Below are positions 1 through 10,990 of a stretch of 38,267 nt of DNA, in pieces. The DNA comes from an uncultured Pelagibacteraceae bacterium (GTDB taxonomy: Bacteria > Pseudomonadota > Alphaproteobacteria > Pelagibacterales > Pelagibacteraceae). The stretch is taken from contig CABXEK010000005.1 of the NCBI GenBank assembly GCA_902511185.1, forward strand, positions 5,001-43,267. The letters run 5' to 3'. The position numbers and the translations under genes are program-made. Numbering within the stretch: position 1 is the stretch's first letter; the number at the start of each line of letters is the position of its first letter. The notes beneath the pieces are model-generated. The model saw nothing but the letters and a program-made list of their open reading frames with translations. It was not told the origin of the DNA and did not search any database.

Positions 1-198
1 GATGTTTCAGTTCTCCAGGTTGTCTCTTTAAACCTATGTATTCAGTTTAAAGTACCACATAAAGTGGTGGGTTTCCCCATTCGGAAATTTTCGGATCAAA
101 ACTTACATACAGCTCCCCGAAACTTATCGCAGTATATCACGTCCTTCATCGGCTTTCAGTGCCAAGGCATCCACTACACGCCCTTAAACGCTTGATTT
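1..198 (-). rRNA. rrl: 23S ribosomal RNA, 5' end (partial, runs off window start)
   Basis: Reverse complement reads ...ATCAAGCGTTTAAGGGCGTGTAGTGGATGCCTTGGCACTGAAAGCCGATGAAGGACGTG..., typical of a 23S 5' end; lies downstream of 16S-tRNA-Ile-tRNA-Ala. Exact 5' boundary approximate. Confidence 0.95.
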
Positions 199-334
199 AT
201 GCACAGAAAAAAATTTTTCTATGTTGAATCAAATTTTTATTTTGAACATTAGCTAATAACATTACTAATGTTCGGATATAGATATTGATATTAATTATTA
301 TTTATATTCACAATTTATATAACTAAATGTTTCC

Positions 335-410
335 TGGTGGAGGATAGCGGGATCGAACCGCTGACCTCCTGAATGCAAATCAGGCGCTCTCCCAGCTGAG
401 CTAATCCCCC
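335..410 (-). tRNA. tRNA-Ala (anticodon TGC)
   Basis: Reverse complement GGGGGATTAGCTCAGCTGGGAGAGCGCCTGATTTGCATTCAGGAGGTCAGCGGTTCGATCCCGCTATCCTCCACCA folds as a cloverleaf with TGC anticodon and encoded CCA. Confidence 0.97.
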
Positions 411-419
411 AGTTAAGTT

Positions 420-496
420 TGGTGGGCCGAGAAAGACTCGAACTTTCGACCCCACCCTTATCAAGGGTGTGCTCTAACCAACTGAGCTACCGGCCC
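420..496 (-). tRNA. tRNA-Ile (anticodon GAT)
   Basis: Reverse complement GGGCCGGTAGCTCAGTTGGTTAGAGCACACCCTTGATAAGGGTGGGGTCGAAAGTTCGAGTCTTTCTCGGCCCACCA; GAT anticodon, encoded CCA. Confidence 0.97.
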
Positions 497-593
497 TACA
501 AGAAGGAAACATTACTTTAAGAAGAGAAATGAGGACGGTCAACATTACCGATGTATATTATTTAGAATGAAATTTTACTTTCATTCATCCTTA

Positions 594-2069
<1,476 letters not shown>

Positions 2070-2275
2070 AAAAACGGCGCACACTAGCTTCTATATAAAT
2101 TCTAAGAATAAAATTTATATAATGTTGAAGTGTGTACGACAAATTTTGGTAACCTTAACCGTCCACACTTCTCTTCTTAAATTTTTACTTTTTAAATAGC
2201 TAATTAGGCAAATAAAGCCCAATAATCCTTACTAATTCATTGAATAATCAATAATAATAACAAGGAAGTGTGCTG

Positions 2276-2303
2276 CTTATAGGCTAAATTAATAAGAAAT
2301 CAA
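2276..2303 (-). promoter_or_regulatory. Putative rRNA operon promoter (TTGATT-N16-TATAAG)
   Basis: On the minus strand TTGATT (2303-2298), 16-nt spacer, TATAAG (2281-2276), about 200 nt upstream of 16S. Confidence 0.4.
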
Positions 2304-2404
2304 GCAATTAAGATTAAAAAATAAGCAAAAAACAATCATTTTATGGGGTTTTTTTTGATTTTTTTATATAGCTAATCTAATAATTAATATTCTAACAATT
2401 AAAA

Positions 2405-3697
2405 ATGTACAAATATTTCATAAATAAATTAAAAAAAAAAATAGAAATTTTATTCTTGGTTTTACTTATTTTGATCACAGCAATATCTAGCAACTATTTT
2501 TATTCTGAAAAAAATAAAATTAATAACAACTATTACAATATTATTGAAAATATTTATCTAAAAAAAACCCTGAGTCAAATAGTAAATAATTTAGAACCAA
2601 AATATAAAAAAATTAATCATAAAATTAAAACTGGAGAAACCTTTGATAAAATTTTAAATAATTATTCAATTAATCAAAAAGAGATTAAAACGATAAAAGA
2701 AAATCTTATAAAAAATGTTAATTTAAATAAACTCAATACAAAACAAAGTATCACATTTATTTTAGATCAAACAAATAATAAGATTAAAGAATTTACTTTT
2801 CAAATTTCAAATACAGAGAAGGTTAATTTAAAAAGAAATGTTGAAGATGAAAAATTTGAACAAAAAATTATATCTGTAAAATTAAATAAAAAAATTATTT
2901 ATAAAGAAAATATTATTTTGCAAAGTCTTTATAAAGCTTCAACTGATAAAAATATACCTGCAAATATCATAATTGAATTTGCTAGAATTTATGGTTTCCA
3001 AGTAGATTTTCAGAGAGATATTAGAAAAAAAGATAAATTTCAAATAATGTATGAAGTTTTTTTGGATAAAGATAAAAAAATAATTGAAACTGGAGAAATT
3101 CTTTTTGCAAATCTTAAGTTAAGTGGTCAAAATAACCCTCTATATTACTTTAGTAATAACGGAGTCGAGGGTCATTATGATAAAAGTGGCAAAAGTGTTC
3201 AAAAAGCATTAATGAAAACACCAATTAATGGAGCAAGACTTTCATCTTCATTTGGAATGAGAAAACATCCTATAGATGGATTTAATAAAATGCACAGAGG
3301 TACTGATTTTGCAGCGCCAATGGGTACGCCTATAATGGCATCAGGAAATGGAATTATAAAAAAAGTTGGATGGTGCGGTGGTGGTGGAAATTGTGTAAAA
3401 ATAAGACATAATTCTACCTATCAAACAATTTATGCACACATGTCAAAATTTGCTCGTGGAATAAAAGTTGGTTTAAGAGTCAAGCAAGGTCAAACTATTG
3501 GTTATGTTGGTTCAACAGGAAAATCAACCGGTCCACATCTTCATTATGAAGTTATAGTCAATGGAAAAAAAGTTAATTCTCAAACCTTAAAACTTCCTTC
3601 AGGTAAAGTTTTAAAAGATGACGAAAGAAAATTATTTGAAACTAATAAAATTAAATTAGATGTTCTTAAATCAGAAAAAATTATTGGTTTAAATTAA
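2405..3697 (+). CDS. M23 family murein metallopeptidase
   Basis: N-terminal TM segment; C-terminal LytM motifs HRGTDFAAPMGTPIMASGNG, YAHMSKF and GPHLHYEV. Confidence 0.92.
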   Translation: MYKYFINKLKKKIEILFLVLLILITAISSNYFYSEKNKINNNYYNIIENIYLKKTLSQIVNNLEPKYKKINHKIKTGETFDKILNNYSINQKEIKTIKENLIKNVNLNKLNTKQSITFILDQTNNKIKEFTFQISNTEKVNLKRNVEDEKFEQKIISVKLNKKIIYKENIILQSLYKASTDKNIPANIIIEFARIYGFQVDFQRDIRKKDKFQIMYEVFLDKDKKIIETGEILFANLKLSGQNNPLYYFSNNGVEGHYDKSGKSVQKALMKTPINGARLSSSFGMRKHPIDGFNKMHRGTDFAAPMGTPIMASGNGIIKKVGWCGGGGNCVKIRHNSTYQTIYAHMSKFARGIKVGLRVKQGQTIGYVGSTGKSTGPHLHYEVIVNGKKVNSQTLKLPSGKVLKDDERKLFETNKIKLDVLKSEKIIGLN

Positions 3698-4119
3698 GCT
3701 TCAGGTTGAGATTTAGCAACTTTTACAATCTCAGTCTTATCATCTGAAATTTCATCAGTTTTTAATGATTTTTCCTCAATATTATTCTCATTTTTTGAAG
3801 CTTTATTTTCTTCAAATTTCTGTTTTCTAATTGCATCTTGCTCATTCATGATTCTAGTAAAGTGGTCTGCATGTTGAAGATAATTTTCTGATAAAATTTT
3901 ATCACCACTAGATGATGCTTCTCTAGCCAAGTCATTATATTTTTCAATTAATTTTGATGCGTTATGATTATTGCGACCAGGAGCCTTCCTTTTAAAATTA
4001 TCATTACTTGAATAATTTGATACAAATTTGGGCCTATCTCCAGCACTTTTAAAATTTCTGTCACTCCTTCTAAAATTGTTTCTTCTAACACTGTTATTGT
4101 TGTTTCTAAATGTTACCAT
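3694..4119 (-). CDS. DUF4167 domain-containing protein
   Basis: Arg/Asn-rich N-terminus followed by NASKLIEKYNDLAREASSSGDKILSENYLQHADHFTRIM, resembling the DUF4167 core; next to prmC/prfA as commonly seen in Alphaproteobacteria. Confidence 0.8.
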   Translation of the reverse strand: MVTFRNNNNSVRRNNFRRSDRNFKSAGDRPKFVSNYSSNDNFKRKAPGRNNHNASKLIEKYNDLAREASSSGDKILSENYLQHADHFTRIMNEQDAIRKQKFEENKASKNENNIEEKSLKTDEISDDKTEIVKVAKSQPEA

Positions 4120-4130
4120 ATTTTAATTAT

Positions 4131-4973
4131 TTATATTTTGGTACTGATGATGCATCTATCATTATTTGCAAAATCCTTTAAAGTACAGTTTATATAAAAA
4201 TCCTTTTTTTTTAATAAATTAATTACTTTATTTTTTTGATCAAAACCAATCTCTAAAATAAATTTACCATTTTTTTTAATCAGTTCAGACGTTTTTTTTA
4301 TTACTTTTCTGATTTCTGATAAACCATCCAACCCACCATCAAGTGCTATTTTTGGCTCGAAGTTAGCAACATCTATGTCCAAATATTTTAAATTATGCTT
4401 ATTAATATAAGGAGGGTTTGAAACAATCAAATCATATTTGCCAAAATAGAATTTGTCAACATCTGTTTTGTAAAATTTAGTTCTTGTATTTACGTTAAGA
4501 TTTTTTGCATTTATTTTGCTTATATTTATACAGTTTTTACTTATATCTATACCGGTTCCATAAAATTTTTTTCTTTCATTTAAAATAGATAAAAGAATAC
4601 ATCCTGATCCAACACCAATATCTAATATATTCATATTTTTTTTATGCTTAGTTATTTTTAATATTTGTTCGATTATCAACTCTGTATCTGGTCTTGGGAT
4701 CAAAGTATCACTTGTTATAAAAAATTCCGAATTCCAAAAAAACTTTTTGTTAATTAAATAAGCGATAGGTTTTCTAGATGAACGCTCTTTTATTAATTCT
4801 TTAAAATAACCTAAACTTTTACATTGTATATATTTATTATTATTTAAAATGATATACTTTCTATCTTTACCAAGCGCTTTAGCCATTAAAATTTCAGCAT
4901 CTAATTGAGCAGTTTGAATATGTTTGCCTTGTAAAATATTTACACCTTCAATAATTGCTGATTGAATATTCAT
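4131..4973 (-). CDS. prmC: Peptide chain release factor N5-glutamine methyltransferase
   Basis: SAM motif DIGVGSGCILLSI, NPPY motif (VSNPPYI); adjacent to prfA. Confidence 0.94.
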   Translation of the reverse strand: MNIQSAIIEGVNILQGKHIQTAQLDAEILMAKALGKDRKYIILNNNKYIQCKSLGYFKELIKERSSRKPIAYLINKKFFWNSEFFITSDTLIPRPDTELIIEQILKITKHKKNMNILDIGVGSGCILLSILNERKKFYGTGIDISKNCINISKINAKNLNVNTRTKFYKTDVDKFYFGKYDLIVSNPPYINKHNLKYLDIDVANFEPKIALDGGLDGLSEIRKVIKKTSELIKKNGKFILEIGFDQKNKVINLLKKKDFYINCTLKDFANNDRCIISTKI

Positions 4974-6047
4974 TTACTTTAAATTACTCAAGCTGTCTTC
5001 TTGAGCTTGCAAAGTTAAAGACTCAATCATCTCATCAAACGCTTCACCCTCTAAAAATTCTTCTAATCTATGGAGTGTTAAATTTATCCTATGATCTGTA
5101 ACTCTCCCTTGTGGAAAATTATAGGTTCTAATTCTTTCAGATCTATCTCCTGAACCAATTTTTGTTTTTCTATCTTTTGATCTCTCTTGATCTATCCTTG
5201 ATCTCTCCAACTCATATAGTCGAGATCTTAAAATTTTCATACCTTTTGCTTTATTTTTATGCTGAGATTTTTCATCTTGTTGTGAAACAGATAAACCAGT
5301 TGGAATATGGGTAATTCTTACTGCGCTATCAGTTGTATTAACTGACTGTCCTCCAGGCCCTCCAGCTCTAAACACATCTATTCTTAAATCTGAGTCGTTT
5401 ATTTTTAAATCTACTTCTTCTGCTTCAGGCAATACAGCAACTGTTGCGGCTGATGTGTGTACTCTTCCTTGAGTTTCGGTATCAGGTACCCTTTGAACTC
5501 TATGAACGCCACTTTCATATTTTAAAGTAGAATAAATATTGGTTCCTTTAATTGATGCTATCACTTCTTTCAAACCTCCTGCATCACTTCTAGAAATAGA
5601 AATTAGTTCAAGTATCCATTTCTTTTTATGACTAACCTTTTCATACATTTTAAAAAGGTCTGAAGCAAATAAACTTGCTTCTAATCCACCTGTTCCAGCT
5701 CTAATTTCTATAATTGCATTTTTTTTATCTGCCTCGTCTTTTGGTAACAAAAATAATTTTAATTTTTTTTCATTTATTTGAAAGTTAGATTGTAAATCAG
5801 CTAACTCTTGCTCTGCCATTTTTTTAAGTTCTTCATCTGTCGAACTATCCTCTATGATTTTTTCTAATTCTTTTTTATTATCATCATAAGAAATATAACT
5901 TTTAGCGTTTTCTATAATTTCGTTTAAGCTGGAATATTCTTTTGATTTTTCTGCAAATATTTTTTTATCAATATCACCAGAGGACAAATCTTTTTCTAGT
6001 GTAGAATGATTTAAAATCAGTTCTTCAATTGTTTTTGTAGGTATCAT
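4974..6047 (-). CDS. prfA: Peptide chain release factor 1
   Basis: [25 protein letters not shown] (GGQ motif). Confidence 0.97.
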   Translation of the reverse strand: MIPTKTIEELILNHSTLEKDLSSGDIDKKIFAEKSKEYSSLNEIIENAKSYISYDDNKKELEKIIEDSSTDEELKKMAEQELADLQSNFQINEKKLKLFLLPKDEADKKNAIIEIRAGTGGLEASLFASDLFKMYEKVSHKKKWILELISISRSDAGGLKEVIASIKGTNIYSTLKYESGVHRVQRVPDTETQGRVHTSAATVAVLPEAEEVDLKINDSDLRIDVFRAGGPGGQSVNTTDSAVRITHIPTGLSVSQQDEKSQHKNKAKGMKILRSRLYELERSRIDQERSKDRKTKIGSGDRSERIRTYNFPQGRVTDHRINLTLHRLEEFLEGEAFDEMIESLTLQAQEDSLSNLK

Positions 6048-7144
6048 TTTTTTTTTTCAATTTCAGAAGCTTTCTTTTCAACTTCTAAAACTACTTTATT
6101 TATAATTTCATCTGTTAAAACTTTTTCGCTTTGAACACCAGATAAATAAAGCATATTGTTACCTTTACCACCACCCGTAATTCCTATATCTGTCATTGCT
6201 GCTTCTCCAGGGCCATTAACAATACATCCAATAATTGACAATGTGATGGGTGCTTTGATATGAGACAGTTTTTCTTCTAAAATTTTAACAGTATCAATCA
6301 CTTGAAAAGCTTGCCTTGCGCACGATGGGCACGATATGATTTTTACTCCCCTGCTTCTTAAACCTAAAGATTTTAATATTTCATTTCCTACTTTAATTTC
6401 TTTTGTTGGATCGTCAGATAAAGAGACTCTTATCGTATCTCCAATTCCATCCATCAATAAAGATCCTAAGCCAATAGATGATTTGATACTTCCTGAAACA
6501 AATCCTCCAGCTTCAGTTATTCCTAGATGTAAAGGATAATCCATTACTTTAGAAAGTTGACGATATGCAGCAATTGATAAGAAAACATCTGAAGATTTGA
6601 CACTTACCTTAAAGTTAAAAAAATCTTTATCTTCTAAAATTTTTATATTTCTAAGAGCACTTTCTACCAAAGCTTCTGGACAGGGTTCTTTAAATTTTTC
6701 TAAAATATCCCTTTCCAAAGATCCAGCATTAATTCCTATTCTGACTGAACAGTCATTATTTTTTGCTGCACTCAGAACTTCATGAATTTTTATTTTATCA
6801 CCTATATTCCCAGGGTTAATTCTTAAACATTTTGCTCCGTTTTCTGCCGCCTCAACCGCTCTTTTATAATGAAAGTGTATGTCTGCTACAATAGGCACAG
6901 ACACATGACCAACTATTTCCTTTAAAGCAGCAGTAGAGTCTTTATCAGGACATGAAACTCTGACAATGTCAGCTCCTTCATTGGTAATATCATTAATTTG
7001 TTTAATTGTTGCTTTAACATTGGTTGTTAAAGTATTTGTCATCGACTGAACTGAAATAGGATTATCTCCACCTATTTTTACACCACCAACATTAATTACT
7101 TTTGTTTCTTTTCGCAGAATATCTCTAAAAGGTCTAACACTCAT
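6044..7144 (-). CDS. ispG: 4-hydroxy-3-methylbut-2-en-1-yl diphosphate synthase
   Basis: [39 protein letters not shown] [4Fe-4S] motifs. Confidence 0.97.
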   Translation of the reverse strand: MSVRPFRDILRKETKVINVGGVKIGGDNPISVQSMTNTLTTNVKATIKQINDITNEGADIVRVSCPDKDSTAALKEIVGHVSVPIVADIHFHYKRAVEAAENGAKCLRINPGNIGDKIKIHEVLSAAKNNDCSVRIGINAGSLERDILEKFKEPCPEALVESALRNIKILEDKDFFNFKVSVKSSDVFLSIAAYRQLSKVMDYPLHLGITEAGGFVSGSIKSSIGLGSLLMDGIGDTIRVSLSDDPTKEIKVGNEILKSLGLRSRGVKIISCPSCARQAFQVIDTVKILEEKLSHIKAPITLSIIGCIVNGPGEAAMTDIGITGGGKGNNMLYLSGVQSEKVLTDEIINKVVLEVEKKASEIEKKK

Positions 7145-7147
7145 TAT

Positions 7148-8359
7148 TTAATCTAATTTAAATTCTTTATGTAAAACAGCCACTGCTTTTTTTACATTTT
7201 TCGAAGAAACTAGAACAGAAATTTTAATTTCGGATGTAGATATTACTTGAATGTTTATCTTTTTTGAAGCTAAAGCCTGAAACATTCGATAAGTTATTCC
7301 AGGAGTAGTTATCATTCCAACTCCAATAATAGAAACTTTTGAAACGTCTTTATCAAAAGATAATTTTTTATAAATTATCTTTTTATTATTTTTGATTAAT
7401 TTCTCTGTTTTTTTCAGATCTTCAGATTTAATTGTAAATGTTAAATCAGTTTCTTTTCCATTTAATGACATATTCTGAACAACCATATCAACATTAATTA
7501 AGTTTTGAGACAATGGTTTAAAAATAGAGGCTGCAACACCTGGTCTATCTTTAACTGCAACAATGGTAATTTTAGCATCGTTTTTGGTTGATGAAATCCC
7601 AGTAATAATCTGATCACTAAAAGATTTTTTTTTACCAGTAATTAAAGTTCCAGACTTAGATACAAATGATGATTTAACCTGTATGTCTATATTATTTAAT
7701 TTAGCATCTTGTACAGATGTGGGTTGCATTACTTTTGAACCTAAAGATGCCATTTCTAACATTTCATCATAAAAAATTTTTTTAATTTTTTTTGCATTTT
7801 TATATTGTCGAGGATCAGTTGTATAAACACCATCTACATCAGTATAAATTATACATTCATCAGCATTAATAAACTTAGCTAACATTATTGCAGTAGCATC
7901 TGAGCCACTTCTGCCTATAGTTGTCAGTCTAAAATTTTTATTTATACCTTGAAAGCCAGTAACAATTGGAATGCCACCACTACTTAAATAACGAACTAAT
8001 TCCTTGACATTTATTTTGTTAATTCTTGATCCAGAATGTGGGCCTTCTGTTATTATTGGTAACTGCCACGCCATCCAAGATCTAGATTGAATGCCAATAT
8101 GATTTAACCTTCCAGCAATTAGAGCGCATGCAGCCTGTTCGCCTGAAGATACCAAAGTGTCATATTCTGCTTTATCAAAATTATTACTCATTAATTTTGA
8201 TTTATTAATGAGATCATTTGTAACACCACTCATTGCTGAAGAGATTACTATCACTCTATTTCTTTTATGTTTATAAGAAGCAATAATTTTACAAATTTTT
8301 TTAATTCTATCAGTACTTCCAACAGAAGTTCCCCCAAATTTTAGTACAACAGTTTTCAT
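7148..8359 (-). CDS. lysC: Aspartate kinase
   Basis: KFGGTSVGS start, GRSGSDATA, YTDVDGVYTTDPR, C-terminal ACT domains. Confidence 0.96.
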   Translation of the reverse strand: MKTVVLKFGGTSVGSTDRIKKICKIIASYKHKRNRVIVISSAMSGVTNDLINKSKLMSNNFDKAEYDTLVSSGEQAACALIAGRLNHIGIQSRSWMAWQLPIITEGPHSGSRINKINVKELVRYLSSGGIPIVTGFQGINKNFRLTTIGRSGSDATAIMLAKFINADECIIYTDVDGVYTTDPRQYKNAKKIKKIFYDEMLEMASLGSKVMQPTSVQDAKLNNIDIQVKSSFVSKSGTLITGKKKSFSDQIITGISSTKNDAKITIVAVKDRPGVAASIFKPLSQNLINVDMVVQNMSLNGKETDLTFTIKSEDLKKTEKLIKNNKKIIYKKLSFDKDVSKVSIIGVGMITTPGITYRMFQALASKKINIQVISTSEIKISVLVSSKNVKKAVAVLHKEFKLD

Positions 8360-8437
8360 TGATCAGATTTAATTATTATAATTTAATTAATAATTGATAA
8401 AATACATCTTAATTGTTATGTCAACTAATTATCTATC

Positions 8438-9160
8438 ATGAGTAGTATAAATAAAAAAGAAATAGAAAAATTTTCAAAAATGGCCACTGAATGGTGGGAT
8501 CCAAAAGGAAAATTTAAACCTCTTCATAAATTTAATCCTATAAGAATAAAATATATCAAAGAAAATATCATTAATGATTTTAAATTAAAAAATAAGACTA
8601 AACCTTTAGATAAGATTGATATTTTAGATATTGGGTGTGGAGGTGGCCTATTATCTGAGCCTATGCAAAGATTGGGGGCTAGTGTTACTGGAATAGATGC
8701 TTCAATTAAAAATATTAAAATTGCAAAACTACATGCAAAAAAAAATAAGCTTAAAATTAATTATTTATGTTCATCTCCTGAAAAATTAAAAATTAATAAA
8801 AAATTTGATGTAATTTTAAATATGGAAGTAGTTGAACATGTCGAAGATATTGAATTTTTTTTAAACTCTTGCTCAAAACTTCTTAAAAAAAATGGATTAA
8901 TGTTTGTTGCAACTATAAATAAAACTTTAAAATCATACGTGTTTGCTATTGTTGGGGCAGAGTATGTTTTAAAATGGCTTCCTATTGGCACTCATGAATG
9001 GGAAAAATTTGTAAAGCCTGAAGATCTTAAGAATATCTTAAAAAAAAATAGTTTAGTATTAAATAGTTTAGATGGAATGAATTTTAATATAATTAAAGAT
9101 GAGTGGAATATTTCAAAAGATATATCTGTGAATTATATTGCAAAATTTAAAAAAAATTAA
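8438..9160 (+). CDS. ubiG: Ubiquinone biosynthesis O-methyltransferase
   Basis: FSKMATEWWDPKGKFKPLHKFNPIR, DIGCGGGLLSEPMQRLGASVTGID, THEWEKFVKPEDL. Confidence 0.96.
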   Translation: MSSINKKEIEKFSKMATEWWDPKGKFKPLHKFNPIRIKYIKENIINDFKLKNKTKPLDKIDILDIGCGGGLLSEPMQRLGASVTGIDASIKNIKIAKLHAKKNKLKINYLCSSPEKLKINKKFDVILNMEVVEHVEDIEFFLNSCSKLLKKNGLMFVATINKTLKSYVFAIVGAEYVLKWLPIGTHEWEKFVKPEDLKNILKKNSLVLNSLDGMNFNIIKDEWNISKDISVNYIAKFKKN

Positions 9161-9582
9161 TTATCTTTATCCTCTACCCAAGGTATAGTTTGAGTTACAA
9201 TTCCTTCTTCTTTTAGCTCCTCAAGATCTTTTTTGGAGGCATTTCCATAAATATTTTTTTTTTTTTTATTATTATAATGAATTGATCTTGCCTCATAAGC
9301 AAAATTTTCACCCACATATTTAAAATTATTTTTGATGAATTTTTGATAGTTTATTATGGTTTTTTTAATTTCGTTATACTTTTTGAGATCTGCACTATCT
9401 TTTGATTTCTTTTTACTATTTATCAACTGTGGAGCCATTAGGGTTTTATCAATATTTCGAGAATTACATTTATAGCACTCTAAAAAATTCTTTTTTTTTA
9501 ATTTTTCATATTCATTTGATGATGCGAACCAGCTATCAAAACTTATTTTACAATCATTACATGCTAACTTATATTTTATCAT
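9157..9582 (-). CDS. DUF1178 family protein
   Basis: MIKYKLACNDCKISFDSWFASSNEYEKLKKKNFLECYKCNSRNIDKTLMAP; Cys pairs typical of DUF1178. The internal Met at 9582 looks the better start than 9591. Confidence 0.85.
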   Translation of the reverse strand: MIKYKLACNDCKISFDSWFASSNEYEKLKKKNFLECYKCNSRNIDKTLMAPQLINSKKKSKDSADLKKYNEIKKTIINYQKFIKNNFKYVGENFAYEARSIHYNNKKKKNIYGNASKKDLEELKEEGIVTQTIPWVEDKDN

Positions 9583-9622
9583 AGATATCAACTAATAATT
9601 TTAATAAAAATTTCAATATATT

Positions 9623-10924
9623 TTAACTTCTATAATCACTGTTAATTTCAATATATTTGTTTGTAAGGTCCATAGTATATGCAGTAAAATTTTTTATACC
9701 TGTTGAAATTTCTATGTCTAATTCTATATGTTCGTTTTTCATATAATTTGCCACTATTTTTTCATCATAGTTTTGAATTAATTGTCCATCGCTCACTATT
9801 TTTATATTTCCGAACTTAATAGATAGTTTTTTTAAATTAATTTCTGGCCCAGCTTTGCCTATAGCCATAATAATTCTACCCCAATTAGGGTCTTCTCCTG
9901 CAATTGCAGTTTTTACTAAAGGTGAATTAGCAATAGAAAAAGCAATTTTCTTTGCATCAACTTCATTTTTACATTTTTCAACATTTACTGTAATAAATTT
10001 GGAAGATCCTTCACCGTCTGACACAACTCTTTTTGCTAGATTTAGTAAAACATTATTTAAAGCTAAATCAAAGTTTCTAATTTTTTTATCATTAATATTT
10101 TTGATTAGAGAGTTGTTGGCTTTATTTGTTGCAAAAATTGTAACCATATCATTTGTGCTTGTGTCTCCATCACATGAGATTGCATTAAAAGTTGTTGTTA
10201 TATTTTTTTTTAACAACTTATTTAAAACATCATTTGATAAATTGGCATCAGTAAAAACATAAGCTAACGTTGTTGCCATATTTGGATGAATCATACCTGA
10301 TCCTTTTGCTATTCCATAAATTTTAACTTTTTCATTTCCAATTTTACATTCTTCCATTGCTAATTTAGGTTTGGTATCAGTAGTCATAATTCCAAGTCCA
10401 GCCTTCATCCAAAGAAACTTATTTTGTGTATAGCTAATTTTATTAACTAAATTTGTAATTTTATTTTTAATTTTTTCATAAGGGAATGGCTCACCAATAG
10501 TCCCTGTGCAACCAAACATAATTTCTTTAGGTAAAATTTTTTTTGGAGTTTCCTCATCCTCGATTTGTTTTTCGGTTAATTTTTTAGAAATTAAATCGGC
10601 TAACTTTTTAATACTTTCATAACCATGTTTTCCTGTAAAAGCATTTGCATTTCTTGTATTAACTAAAAGTGAATATACTTTTTGATTATTTTGATTTAAA
10701 TTCCACTTTATATTTTCAGATAATATTTTAGATTGAGTATATACAGAGGCATAATTCGCACCATTTCTAAAATAAAACATTGACAGATCATCTCGATTAT
10801 CTTTGTATAAATTTGCGCTAACTACCGATATTGATAAGCCGTCAACATGATCAAGGTCCTGAAAATCTATCATTCTGGTGTTTTTTGATTTAGACGATAA
10901 AAAATTTGTTAAATTAATTCCCAT
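9623..10924 (-). CDS. argJ: Bifunctional glutamate N-acetyltransferase / amino-acid acetyltransferase
   Basis: GSGMIHPNMATTLAYVFTDA autocleavage motif; EDPNWGRIIMAIGKAG. Confidence 0.96.
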   Translation of the reverse strand: MGINLTNFLSSKSKNTRMIDFQDLDHVDGLSISVVSANLYKDNRDDLSMFYFRNGANYASVYTQSKILSENIKWNLNQNNQKVYSLLVNTRNANAFTGKHGYESIKKLADLISKKLTEKQIEDEETPKKILPKEIMFGCTGTIGEPFPYEKIKNKITNLVNKISYTQNKFLWMKAGLGIMTTDTKPKLAMEECKIGNEKVKIYGIAKGSGMIHPNMATTLAYVFTDANLSNDVLNKLLKKNITTTFNAISCDGDTSTNDMVTIFATNKANNSLIKNINDKKIRNFDLALNNVLLNLAKRVVSDGEGSSKFITVNVEKCKNEVDAKKIAFSIANSPLVKTAIAGEDPNWGRIIMAIGKAGPEINLKKLSIKFGNIKIVSDGQLIQNYDEKIVANYMKNEHIELDIEISTGIKNFTAYTMDLTNKYIEINSDYRS

Positions 10925-10990
10925 AGTATTTAAAATATTTATTTAATACATATATTAAACAATATAAGTAAAGAATAAAATCAAATAGTC

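Noticed and set aside
6336-6785. Antisense ORFs (6336-6539, 6597-6785)
   Set aside because: Shadow ORFs opposite ispG; the ispG frame is unambiguous.
8369-8395. AT-only inverted repeat (AATTATTA...TAATAATT) between lysC and ubiG
   Set aside because: Expected by chance at this base composition; not distinctive enough to call an operator.
9855-10262. 135-aa antisense ORF opposite argJ
   Set aside because: Low-complexity hydrophobic translation typical of the antisense frame in AT-rich coding DNA; argJ is clear.
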